Shown here in pieces: positions 41,764 to 51,415 of a stretch of DNA of 64,000 nt. Location of the stretch: contig OZ025829.1 of assembly GCA_964019425.1 (NCBI GenBank), forward strand, positions 779,484-843,483, in the 5' to 3' direction. Numbering within the stretch: position 1 is the stretch's first letter; each line of letters starts with the position of its first letter. The DNA comes from Flectonema sp. DT1601. Lineage: Eukaryota > Euglenozoa > Diplonemea > Diplonemida > Diplonemidae. Made by a program: the position numbers and the translations under genes. The notes under the pieces were generated by a model, which made no database searches, was not told where the DNA came from, and saw nothing but the letters and a program-made list of their open reading frames with translations.

Positions 41764-43205
41764 TGATGCCAACTAATTATATTTAGTTACGGAATACGGA
41801 TAACTATTCTTCTTTATTTTCCTCATTCATATTTGATGAGTGAGTCGAGTGTGAATTGTTTCATGTCTTTCCACAACAACACAAACAACAACGATTTCAT
41901 GATAAAAACCTTGGAAAGAAGAAGCATATTCTGTTTCTGTAGTATGGCAGTCTAGCAACAGAGTGTCACGACTATGCATTCAGTATTACGATAGCTTCTT
42001 TGATTTGAGGTCATTTTCTTTTTTTAGTTAATCTACGCCTGTCGTGGATCGCGAACGTATTTGCAATTTTGGAAGCGCACGCTGTGAACGGCGTTTCTGA
42101 GATTCTGTTTTTTTTTTTTTTTTGTGAGTGGTTTTCTGTTTGTGGTTTTTGTGACTGGTTATCAAATGAAGAAACTCATTTCTTGGAATGAAATATCTTT
42201 AGCATTGAATTTTAGTCGGGAATATTTTTCTTTTTTCAAGTGTTGTGCATCAGTAGCCGTACAGAAGTTCTCTGAACGGAACATAAAACGTAGCGTTGGT
42301 TGCACTAATAACTTTTATATTTATTTGCTATGTTCATTGCCGCTGTCTTAACTGGATCGCTGGCAGAATTTCTTGCAGATTTGTATAGCAGCAACATCAC
42401 TGCTTCTAGCTGTCGATAATATTTTTTCCCTACAGCGAAAAACTTAAAATAAGTTCAACTTGTAGTGTGCTACGACCAGTAAAAGGGATTTTATTTTTAC
42501 TTTAGTAGTTTACAATATTTTTTTCTTAGGTTTTCCTTTGATATCTATTTAAATTGTTGTGGATATTTATAATTCAAAAACTGTAACACTCAACCTGTAG
42601 TACGTGGCCCAATTCCCGTATTCGACAGCACGTATGGATTTTTATTTTTTCGATACCAACTGTTTGGCCTTTTTACATGATTGCTCTCTTCGGAAAACAT
42701 AACTTCAGCCATCAATTGGCAGCGCCTCCTTATTCCGTTGAACGAGTTCAAGTCACTTCTCTAAGCAGATCCGTGTGTGCGTTTGGTTTTAACCAGTTTC
42801 AGTTACAGTATCAAGTTACCCCCTGGACCGATCAAAAAAGACTAAAGTCAGATTTCTGAAGAAATTAACAAGCCCTCATCACTACAACATAAAGAGTCGA
42901 AGATAGATAGCCGTCAAATATACCACGGCACTACCAGTAATTAAATACACCTTTCAGAGAGTAGCAACGAAACACAGAATCTAAGATCCAAGCCAACCGG
43001 TAGAGTTACTGCGAGAGGAAAAAGATGTGTCGGATGAAAATGACTGCGACACCTGTGATAGTAAAGATGCTGTGTAAGACATTGTGTACAAACCCGTATC
43101 ACTACAACACGAGAGGGTAGAAACTAGAATTTGAAAGAACATAACAATCACACGATAAGTGCTGTTCATGAAGAGTCGTTGTTTTGATTCACTGAAAAAT
43201 ATTTT
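41764..43205. repeat. Spacer after copy 3 containing a duplicated 500-base block
   Basis: No gene is seen. Bases about 41964-42472 recur at about 45248-45796 with small indels: TGTCACGACTATGCATTCAG at the start and CAGCGAAAAACTTAAAATAA near the end. The rest, to 43205, is unique within the window and without a convincing frame. Confidence 0.65.
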
Positions 43206-43226
43206 TCCCGCAGGAAATACAAAAAA

Positions 43227-44615
43227 ATGAAGGCGCTCATGCTCTTTGCTGCCGTTGCAACAGCTGCAGCGGTTGACATGCCGTCGATATCTGAAGCCAA
43301 GAGAATGCACAAGAGGAAGATGTCGGAAGCGAGAGTGAAAGCATCAGCCAATGGTCACGTATTTGATAAGAGACCTGAAGATGAGCCAGCAGCAGTGAGG
43401 TCGAGGATGCTCGGGAGCTACACTAACGGAGCTGTGTTCTCACCAACAGATTTCGGAGCTGACCCAACAGGGAAAACAGACAGTACTGATGCAGTCTTAA
43501 AAGCATTGAACAGCATGTTGAATATTGTGAACGCTTCGGTTATGGCTGATGGCATTAAAGATTTGGGTGGTGCCACCCTCGATCTTCGTGGAGGTACTTA
43601 TCTGATCTCAAAGACAGTGACTGTCCCTCAGTATATGGGGAACTTTAAGATTTCTGATGGAACACTTAAGGCTGCCTCTAACTTTCCTTCGAATGGTTTT
43701 TTAATTCGTATCGGTGATTCAGTTTGTAAAAACTCTCAAGCATCGTGTAATGAAGAACTTGTTATCGACGGAGTCATGTTTAATGCGAATCACGTTGCCT
43801 TCGGTGGGTTGTACATCGGAGCAACGATGGGAACAATTGTGATTGAATCTTTCTTTTATGGTTTCAATTCTGTCGGGATACTCGTCGAGGGAGGTCACGA
43901 AACGATGATCAGCAACTGCTGGCTCAGCGAATTCTACTACTCTGAGAGTCATCCTGGAAGTCACAATAGTACAGGTATTCATATTGCTGGTAATGATCAC
44001 TTTATTACGAACGTAATCGTCTTTGATTACACCACTGTTGGTATTCACATCTCCGGTGCGGCAAACTTATTAACTGGAATCCACACTTGGAACGGAGGTG
44101 GTGTCGGAATCCAACTCGGTAGCGCCAGCATTGCGTACGGAGCTCATCAGAACAGACTTATTGGTTGTTACCTCGACGGGAACACATTAGACATTTACAA
44201 TCCTTCAGCATTGATTGTTGAGAATACATTCTTTTTACAGACGTATGCTAATCTGATTGGCGGGAAATTAAACGGCCTGCGAATGGAAATGAACACCTTC
44301 GTTCCAAACGCTCAGCACAAGGGCGTCTCAATCGCTTTAGTCGGAACCTTCACTCCGGAATCGGTTGCTGATACGTTGATCACTGGCATTAATTGCAAGG
44401 TTACAAAGTATCAGTTTGTGCAGACGATGACTGAGCAGGTAAACATCAAAGACTTGAGTGATGTTTTAGTGTTTCCTTTCATTAAGTACATTCAGTTTTC
44501 CGTAACAGCTACTGGAGGTGTTGCAAGTGGAGCATTCCTCGAAGTTAACGGAACACAGATTACGATGAACAAAGGTTCCGCAAAGGATGTTGTTTTCTAT
44601 GTTGAGGTGCAGTAG
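43227..44615 (+). CDS. Secreted pectate-lyase-3-like beta-helix protein, copy 4
   Basis: This 462-residue copy is a visible chimera. Up to about residue 295 it tracks copy 3 (LIRIGDSVCKNSQASC, YIGATMGTIV, GILVEGG), while the last third tracks copy 2 (YLDGNT, YANLIGGKLNG, FVQTMTEQ). One residue, Ile in SASIAYG, is private. Near the N-terminus it has KRKMSE as in copy 2. The start context is the copy-3 type with a slightly longer A run. All four copies keep the N-glycosylation sites NAS, NST and NGT. The family is intronless although other genes here have introns, which could reflect a retrocopy or acquired ancestor. Confidence 0.85.
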   Translation: MKALMLFAAVATAAAVDMPSISEAKRMHKRKMSEARVKASANGHVFDKRPEDEPAAVRSRMLGSYTNGAVFSPTDFGADPTGKTDSTDAVLKALNSMLNIVNASVMADGIKDLGGATLDLRGGTYLISKTVTVPQYMGNFKISDGTLKAASNFPSNGFLIRIGDSVCKNSQASCNEELVIDGVMFNANHVAFGGLYIGATMGTIVIESFFYGFNSVGILVEGGHETMISNCWLSEFYYSESHPGSHNSTGIHIAGNDHFITNVIVFDYTTVGIHISGAANLLTGIHTWNGGGVGIQLGSASIAYGAHQNRLIGCYLDGNTLDIYNPSALIVENTFFLQTYANLIGGKLNGLRMEMNTFVPNAQHKGVSIALVGTFTPESVADTLITGINCKVTKYQFVQTMTEQVNIKDLSDVLVFPFIKYIQFSVTATGGVASGAFLEVNGTQITMNKGSAKDVVFYVEVQ

Positions 44616-45840
44616 TGATGCCAACTAATTATATTTAGTTACGGAATACGGGTGACTATTCTTTTCTTCATTTCTCTCTGTCTCGAAGACAATTGAAAGT
44701 TAAACAACAGAATCAGTCAGCAGCGTATACTTTCCCAATTAACGTACCTAAATTCCATTTCTAAAATAAACGTCTTTCTTGTAAACGTTTCAACACCAAT
44801 TTTATGATAAAAAATTCAACAATCTCGTGATGTGTGGCACAGTTTCTCGAAGCAGTTCTGTCCATACAAAATTGCAGTAACTCGGAACATTCAACTCATA
44901 TCCCAACTAATAGTTTATGTGGTGATTGTAAACTGGTCGTATTTTATATTATTATACTTCTGTAGATCTTATCTAACAGCTTCTTGTCCGATGATAATAT
45001 TATTTACATGGCGCTAGTTATCAAATAAATAATGCCTTACCTTTATGTTAAAAGAAGAGCAGCATGATGTTCATTGCCGCTTGTCTTAGATCGCCGCGGC
45101 AGATTTATTGCAGATTTGTATCGCAGCAACATGAAAAACTCAAAATAGGCTCAATCTGTGCCGAATTGCTTGTTAATAGTCTTGCGACGTGTGCTCCATT
45201 GCGATCTTTAGCATTATTGTTTTGTTAGTGCATGTGTGTCACAACTATGTCACGACTATGCATTCAGTATTACGATAGCTTCTTTGATTTGAGGTCATTT
45301 TCTTTTTTTAGTTAATCTACGCCTGTCGTGGATCGCGAACGTATTTGCAATTTTGGAAGCGCACGCTGTGAACGGCGTTTCTAAGATTCTGTTTTTTTTT
45401 TTTTTTAAAGTGGTTTTCTATTTGCGGTTTTTGTGACTGGTCATCATCCAATGAAGGGAACTTATTTCTTTGATAAATATGGAATGAAATATCTTTAGCA
45501 TCATAGTTAGTGCAAAAAGCATTTCTTTTTGAATTTTAGTCGGGAATATTTTTCTTTTTTCAAGTGTTTTGCATCAGTAGCCGTACAGAAGTTCTCTGAA
45601 CGGAACATAAAACGTAGCGTTGGTTGCACTAATAACTTTTATATTTATTTGCTATGTTCATTGCCGCTGTCTTAACTGGATCGCTGGCAGATATGTTGCA
45701 GATTTGCATAGCAGCAACATCACTGCTTTCTGCCTGTCGTTAAGATTTTTTTCCCTACAGCGAAAAACTTAAAATAAGCTCAACCTGTAGTGTTCTAGGT
45801 TTTGGTTGTAGCCACGAACTCTTATGTACCTAAAATTCAT
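44616..45840. repeat. Spacer after copy 4, built from two duplicated blocks
   Basis: The first part (44616 to about 45000) copies the 3' flank of gene copy 1. A second part (about 45248-45796) copies the flank of gene copy 3. A degenerate form of the GTTCATTGCCGC motif lies near 45069. No frame looks like a gene. The acceptor TTCATTACCTCAG (near 45837-45849) precedes the next gene. Confidence 0.6.
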
Positions 45841-45860
45841 TACCTCAGACTTCACATCAT

Positions 45861-47816
45861 ATGTCGGAGGGCCCTCCGGTCCTCAACATACGACCCCCAT
45901 CTGGGGCACTGAAGTCAGTTATCTCAAAAAGCGAGTTCTATGTTTGGCGATATGTCCAGCGTATTACTTCGAAGGAAGGTATGGCGGAGGGTATCTTGGC
46001 GGTGACAAAGATGCACATATTTTTGTTTACTTATAAAGGGCTGATTAAGAGAGTGGCCAGAATAAGTGACATAGAACTCGGGGCAAGGCAGAATAGAGGG
46101 AACTTGGGAGGAGGAATACAACACGTTGGGATTAAATTCTTTGAGGAATTGCGGGAACCCAGCTTACTACTGGAGTTAAAGGATGACAAAAGAGCACCTC
46201 CACAGGGAGACGCTTTGGAGATCATCGCGCAGTTGAGAAAACCACAGCGACTTGGAGAGTCTCTTCCTATAACGACTTTGCCGAAAGACTCATCTGGAGG
46301 GATTCGCGGCATCCCAGAAATGGGACCTTGGAAACGGCCTGAGGGTTACAGTAACCCTGACAAGAAACTTCATAATCGAAGTGAGTTGTTATTTACAGGC
46401 AGCTGTCGTCCTGCGGTTGAACAGCCAAACTACGAACCCACTGAAGTCATTCCTTTCAAAGTCGGAGAAGTTATCGAACTCACAGCTCTTGTCGATAAGA
46501 ATGAAAGCAATCTCAATGGTGAAGTCGGAATCTATCTGGGGGCCATTGATGGCAAGTGTCGGTGTGGCTTCAGCGTACCTATTGACTACCAAGAAATCCC
46601 ACTTCAGAACATTACCCGCGCTCCTCCAGACACCAAAATAGATCGAACACTAGTTGCAGGAGAATACTTTATTGACAACTCTTCTGATTCTGGATTAGGA
46701 ATAGATATGAATGGAGATATGATGTTAATAACATCTGTAGCTCCAGGGGGACCAGCATCAAGGGCAGGCATTCCTTGCAAGTGTCGAATATTGCGAGTCG
46801 ATGGTTTTGTAGTATTGACACCACTCGATGTTCAGGATCGGGTGAAGTCAGCTGTCAACCAAACTCTGATATCAGTTATAGTGAGTGGTATTGAAACTGA
46901 TCTCAAACTTGAGGAACCCATCATGTCGAGTAGCAGCAGCTCATCCTCTTCATTTATCGACTCTCCACAACTGCAGCTTCCGATAAAACCTCCGAAATCA
47001 ACAGCTAGCAGCCAAGGAAGAGCCAGGAGTCGATCCGCGCGTAGCGATGGCAAAAAGCACAGCAATAGCAAGCCCAGATCCGGAAACAGTTTGGAACACG
47101 CACTGGGAGCTCTCTTATTAAAACATATGAAAAGAGAAAAGCAGCGTCAAACACCCAACAAAGGCGCTCACAGAAACAAGGCCGGTGCTCGTTTTCAAGA
47201 AGGAGATGTCATCCAATTAGTTGGATTACAGTCTGATGAGAAAATGATGAACGGCCGGTGCGGAATTTATTTCGGGAAAAACCCAAACGGGCTCCGCCGT
47301 TGTGGGTTTGGAACCGATTTAAATTACCAAGAGATCCCCGCATCTAATATCGCTGTTCCTCTTAAGAATATCTCTCTCGATCCTCGAACGTGCGCATCTG
47401 AGCACAATTTGGATGCATCTGGTGGTGGCCCTCTTGGAATGGGTTTGTCGGAAGATGGCAACTCGGTCACAATCACCAGTATTGCACCTGGTTTAGCCGC
47501 AGCTCTCGCAGGCATACCCGACGGTGTCAATATCCTTCGCATTAACGGCGAAGAAGTTCGGTCAGTTAAAGAAGCTATCCGACTCATCAAGAAGGCTCCT
47601 GTTTCTGAAGAAGTTCTAGTAGTCGTTTCAGCAATACAGGACTCCACCTCACGTTACTTGACTCCTCCTTCAAGTCCTAAACGACATAAGCAATCAAAAA
47701 CTCAGAACCTCCACGGAAGGGGACGGGGATCTGATTTCATTTTAAAGGCAATCCGTGGAACAGACATCTCTGAATATGGAATGGTGAGAGGGAGGTACGC
47801 TGCCAATATGTTATAG
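45861..47816 (+). CDS. PH-like protein with two SH3-like/PDZ modules
   Basis: This is an intronless 651-residue protein. Residues about 20-130 (FYVWRYVQRIT..., HIFLFTYKGLIKRVARISDI) have the strand pattern of a PH-like domain. Two copies of a bipartite module follow. Each has an SH3-like segment (VGEVIELTALVDKNESNLNG and EGDVIQLVGLQSDEKMMNG, both ending DYQEIP or NYQEIP) and then a PDZ domain (GLGIDM...ITSVAPGGPASRAG and PLGMGL...ITSIAPGLAAALAG). A serine-rich, basic linker separates them. PDZ domains bind C-terminal peptides, so a membrane-proximal scaffold is likely. The carboxylate-binding loop is GLGI in the first and LGMG in the second. It is the last gene before the element-rich right flank. 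Confidence 0.8.
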   Translation: MSEGPPVLNIRPPSGALKSVISKSEFYVWRYVQRITSKEGMAEGILAVTKMHIFLFTYKGLIKRVARISDIELGARQNRGNLGGGIQHVGIKFFEELREPSLLLELKDDKRAPPQGDALEIIAQLRKPQRLGESLPITTLPKDSSGGIRGIPEMGPWKRPEGYSNPDKKLHNRSELLFTGSCRPAVEQPNYEPTEVIPFKVGEVIELTALVDKNESNLNGEVGIYLGAIDGKCRCGFSVPIDYQEIPLQNITRAPPDTKIDRTLVAGEYFIDNSSDSGLGIDMNGDMMLITSVAPGGPASRAGIPCKCRILRVDGFVVLTPLDVQDRVKSAVNQTLISVIVSGIETDLKLEEPIMSSSSSSSSSFIDSPQLQLPIKPPKSTASSQGRARSRSARSDGKKHSNSKPRSGNSLEHALGALLLKHMKREKQRQTPNKGAHRNKAGARFQEGDVIQLVGLQSDEKMMNGRCGIYFGKNPNGLRRCGFGTDLNYQEIPASNIAVPLKNISLDPRTCASEHNLDASGGGPLGMGLSEDGNSVTITSIAPGLAAALAGIPDGVNILRINGEEVRSVKEAIRLIKKAPVSEEVLVVVSAIQDSTSRYLTPPSSPKRHKQSKTQNLHGRGRGSDFILKAIRGTDISEYGMVRGRYAANML

Positions 47817-49626
47817 CGTCGACTGTTGTAGAAAGGATAACCTCCGCAGTATACAAACACGAACTATTCACCCGAATAAGATCTTCCTCACTTGATCTAC
47901 CACTATCTGTTGATGCACTTCTTTTGAATGAGATTCGAGTTGTTTGAGTCATCAGCAGCGATTGTCAGTTGGTAAAGTTTGTACTTCAAAGATTAATTTC
48001 GAGTCTTGTCACTTACTTCGGTTCGTATTTGCGATGACACGACAAATGTCACACCTTTTACTTATTTCCATTTATCTTTGTTTATTTTATTGTTATTATA
48101 ATTTTTATTGCCCCCATTCATAAATAGCAGATTAGTTTCGTTTTCTTTGTATTTTTGATGTACTCGTCATGTTGCTTTTTTTTTGTACGGCAACTGTAGT
48201 AGCAAGTCGGTAGTTTAGTTCTGAGCGATTATCCCTCCTGCTGATCATTTTTAAGATTCTTTAGCTATCCAATAATGGCTTTGCTGAGAAGATGTGAAGT
48301 AGAAATCCTCTGTACTATTTGCAGGTAATGTACTCTGTACTCTTTACTTGCCATTGTAATCTGTTGTCTATTAGTTCTGTTTCTGCGATTTTTACTCTTT
48401 TTTCTTAGTTTTATTAATGTCATCTCAGGCATAAGGAAAGACGATATCTCAGTTTGGGTGCCTTCTTTTACTTTTGCGTATAACTGCAATTTGTTGGCAC
48501 CTGTGACTCGCCGTGTTGTTTTGTTATTTCTTTAGTCTTTAGATCGCATATTGCTTGTCTTCAGGTCGGCCAACCCTAATATAACTTTAAAAGTTTTCAG
48601 AGAGTTTATTGTATATGTGCGTGTTAAAGTTATCACTGTAGGATGACTCCGCATGCATCTTGAGGTCGGTATGTACGCTCACCGGACTAGTGCGTTCCTC
48701 GCGTGGCACAGATGCTACATCTTCGGATGGGAGACAGAGCGTTGTGTTCTCGCCAACGACTTTCGTATCTCCGAGCGGAAGGGACTCGAACGGCTGCATC
48801 TGAGGGAGTTGCCGACTTCGAAAACGGATGGCTACGCAGAACGTTCGGATTCAGCTGGGACAGGCTGCGATGATTGCTGACTTCCCAGCTTCAGACCGAC
48901 GTTCAAGTTGAAATGTGTTGAAACCAAAAAAACGATGTCGTCGATAAAGCAGCTGAAACAGACACTAAGAAGTTGCTTGTTAGTATTGAGAGGACAATCC
49001 CGGAATTCAGAAGTAACTGGACCATCCCTGTTTGCAAGGAGAGGAGAGAAGTAGGAACCTACAAACATTAGGAGGATACACAGGATCAGTCGCTGCTGAA
49101 GACACCAACTCGGAAGCATTCGAGGAATCCGAAGAATCTGACGTAGTTATGATTCAACCAATACTAATATCGATCCGCTAATAATTTATTACCTCCTATA
49201 TTTCAGGTATTGCGATTCTTTCTACTTTGAGTTATGCTCTTACAGGCACATCTCCTTCTACTACTTTGAGTATTGCTGTAGGCATGTATTAAATTATCTC
49301 ATCCACAGTTTCACCTTTCGACCCACAACATTGGCTGTAGAGGACAAATGGATTATTGACAAATCTCGAAAAAGAAACCGGTTAATTATTAATCCTTGAT
49401 TGATTGGTCGTTTTGTGAACTTTGCTAACTTATACTTTCTTTCCTTTACAGAATTACGGTTATCAGTACGTAGGTTGTGTGAACTGCAGGCTATGTCGGC
49501 ATCGGTTAGCATGCTGTTCGTTATCATGACAGTCACATTCCCTGAGGCTCGGACTTTGTTATACTACTCGACTCTTAATCTAGTATTACTTCTGTTTGTA
49601 ATCTTTTGTGTTATATTATCTGTTCT
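47817..49626. other. Gene-poor region before the octamer islands
   Basis: No convincing gene. The stretch about 48640-49120 is visibly less AT-rich than its surroundings and has open frames on both strands (75 codons on +, 95 on -) without recognisable domains. It might be a decayed element. Confidence 0.35.
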
Positions 49627-49651
49627 CGCAAACCCGCAAACCCGCAAACCC
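49627..49651 (+). repeat. Octamer island 1 (three units of AAACCCGC)
   Basis: CGCAAACCCGCAAACCCGCA + AACCC: about three in-phase units of the same octamer, in the same orientation as the long array that starts 1.8 kb further right. It marks the left edge of the first inserted-looking segment. Confidence 0.8.
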
Positions 49652-49786
49652 ACACTAGAGATACCCCTTCCAGGCTCGCGTTGCTCGCACACAATTTTTT
49701 TTTTTAAAGCTTTCTGAACAAACATTATTTTTACAACCGAGTCACGTCTGTTTTTATTCCATGTGTCTGGCTAGGTACGCGTCCAG

Positions 49787-49852
49787 GGTACAAAATTGAA
49801 CTTAACTTTACGCTCGCTTCGCTCGCGTTAAGTTAAGTCCAATTTTGTATCC
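49787..49852. repeat. Long inverted repeat / hairpin
   Basis: Arms 49787-49813 (GGTACAAAATTGAACTTAAC...) and 49825-49852 (its near complement, ending GTCCAATTTTGTATCC) pair over about 27 bases with a few mismatches and one bulge. The 11-base loop TCGCTTCGCTC is itself partly palindromic. Confidence 0.7.
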
Positions 49853-49902
49853 TTTTCCTTGCTATTTTCTTCTTAATTTTTCTGGTTGAAAAACACAAAA
49901 AA

Positions 49903-49976
49903 TGTGCCTGGGAATTGAACCCTTGCCACGGCTACCGAAGAGATTTAAGGTATCCACTTGGCTGTGCAGCCCTGGG
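49903..49976 (-). mobile_element. tRNA-derived SINE-like head (Pol III A and B boxes)
   Basis: On the minus strand an A-box-like GCCAAGTGG (49954-49962) lies 32 bases before a B-box-like GGTTCAATTCC (49911-49921; consensus GGTTCRANTCC), which is tRNA spacing. The acceptor stem does not pair, so this is not a working tRNA. It resembles the head of a tRNA-derived SINE. An A-rich tract lies just upstream on the same strand, and the hairpin lies downstream. Confidence 0.5.
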
Positions 49977-50074
49977 ATTTTTTTTTTTTTATTTATTTAT
50001 TTGTGTGTTCTTAACCTCTTTATGGATTTTCCCTTCCCTCCAGTCTTAACGTAGGGGAGTCTACCAGGTGCCTA

Positions 50075-50116
50075 CCCGCAAACCTGCAAACCCGCAAACC
50101 CGCAAACCCGCAAACC
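50075..50116 (+). repeat. Octamer island 2 (five units of AAACCCGC)
   Basis: Five units, the second beginning with a T for C change (CCTGCAAACCCGC). It has the same orientation as island 1 and the long array. It separates the SINE-bearing segment (49652-50074) from the ORF-bearing segment (50117-51415). Confidence 0.8.
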
Positions 50117-50337
50117 AACACTCAGACTGGGAACTGCACAAAAGGCAAGTGAAGTACGATATACTCTTATAATATTTTCCTTTTCATTGATCAACATTAA
50201 ATGTTGTTTAAGTATCATTTTTGTTCTCTTGTTATTATTTCAGATTTATCATTTTACTGTTCTCTTATCATTATTTCATTGTACTCATTTATTCAGGCTA
50301 GGAAGGGTCTTAACGCAAAGCGTTTTTAAGAATTAAT
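50117..50337 (+). other. Leader of the ORF-bearing segment
   Basis: The first bases after island 2 (CCAACACTCAGACTG) resemble those after island 1 (CCCACACTAGAGATA), suggesting a shared insertion edge. The rest is AT-rich with no frame. Confidence 0.35.
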
Positions 50338-51415
50338 ATGCCGGAGCATTATTTTGACTTTTCCGTACCTTCTTCGGTAATGGAAAAGGTACGCCCCTTA
50401 TTAGGAGATGTGAGTAGGATGAAGGTATCCCTCACTGCGAGGAACAGGAGGTTCCAAGCAGCGATGGGGCTGTCAGGAAGTGACAGCATTTGGATGCCGA
50501 CTTGTCGTGAGGACAGCTCGTCATCCCGCAGGGCTGACAACGATAAGTTGTTGGCTTTGTGTCTCGACATCCCCGTGGGGTTGGCGAGGACGTTGTCGGC
50601 ACGGACCGTTTTTGTGCTGCTGACGGGATTGGCGGAAGTGAGTGCAGAAGGAATGAGGGAGAGGATGAGAGCGATGGGCCTGATGGGGGGAGCGGCGCCG
50701 TCGGTACCGTCGCCGATGACCGGGGAAAATAGTTCCTTGGTAACGGTGATGGACGTGGATCAGGTGCCACCGCCGCGGTTTGCAGAGCCGGGTTTGGAGG
50801 ACTTGGCACGCGTCGGTGGGATGGCCTACCGAGAGTTGAAGGGGCAGGCTGTGGCGCACCAGTCGGTGACACAGCAGCTGGCGGCCCGACAAGCGCAGCA
50901 CACCACAGCCGGGGGGAACTTGGAGGTGACGGTGAACCGGGTCACGGAAGTGATCAAGGAGCAGGCCTGGAGGCAGGTGAAGGCCGAGGAACGCACCGCC
51001 TTGGTTGAAGGGGCGGCTGAAGAAGCCTTCAACGTCGTGTCTGATAGGCAGGATGAGCTGGGGGAGGCCGTCAAGAAGATGGCGAAGGAGAAGGCCAGAC
51101 AGGATGGGGTGTTGAGGACCGAGCAACAGAAGAGGGAAGACCTGCAACACCGGTTGGAGCAACAACAGCTCCTTCTGAACCAGCAGAAGGAAGAGCAAGA
51201 GTTGCAGAAGCAAAATCAGCAAAAGCAGGAGCTGCGGAGTCAGCACGCGCAAGAACAGCATCAGAAGCAACTTCAACAGCAGCAAGTTCAGCAGCAGCAG
51301 CTTCAACAGATGAGTCAGAAGCAAGTTTTAGAACAAAGAAGGCTCGAAGAGCAACTGAAGGTTCGAGACGAGCAATTGCTGCAGCAACAGCAGTTGCAAA
51401 TGAGAGTACCTGCAT
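50338..51415 (+). CDS. GC-rich ORF of unknown function, open into the octamer array
   Basis: From the ATG at 50338 (in-frame alternatives 50380 and 50419) the frame is open for about 360 codons up to the array, and then on through the array to the window edge without a stop. It begins MPEHYFDFSV. The first half has no recognisable domain; the second half (from about residue 220) is a glutamine-rich coiled-coil (RLEQQQLLLNQQKEEQELQK and similar). Codon use is GC-rich with many GCG, CTG and CAG, unlike the AT-rich genes to its left, which suggests a foreign origin. Coiled-coil ORF1 or Gag-like proteins of retroelements look like this, but no zinc knuckle or reverse transcriptase is present. The natural 3' end appears to be missing. 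Confidence 0.5.

Noticed and set aside
48832-49119. Minus-strand frame containing FIDDIVFLV, reminiscent of a reverse transcriptase YADD box
   Set aside because: No other reverse transcriptase motif is found around it; the resemblance is too short to count.
49903-49976. A working tRNA gene on the minus strand
   Set aside because: A and B boxes are present, but the acceptor stem does not pair and the T stem has mismatches.
50432-51324. Minus-strand frames of 146 and 267 codons rich in Leu and Pro
   Set aside because: They are antisense to the GC-rich coiled-coil ORF; the Leu runs are the complement of its CAG codons.
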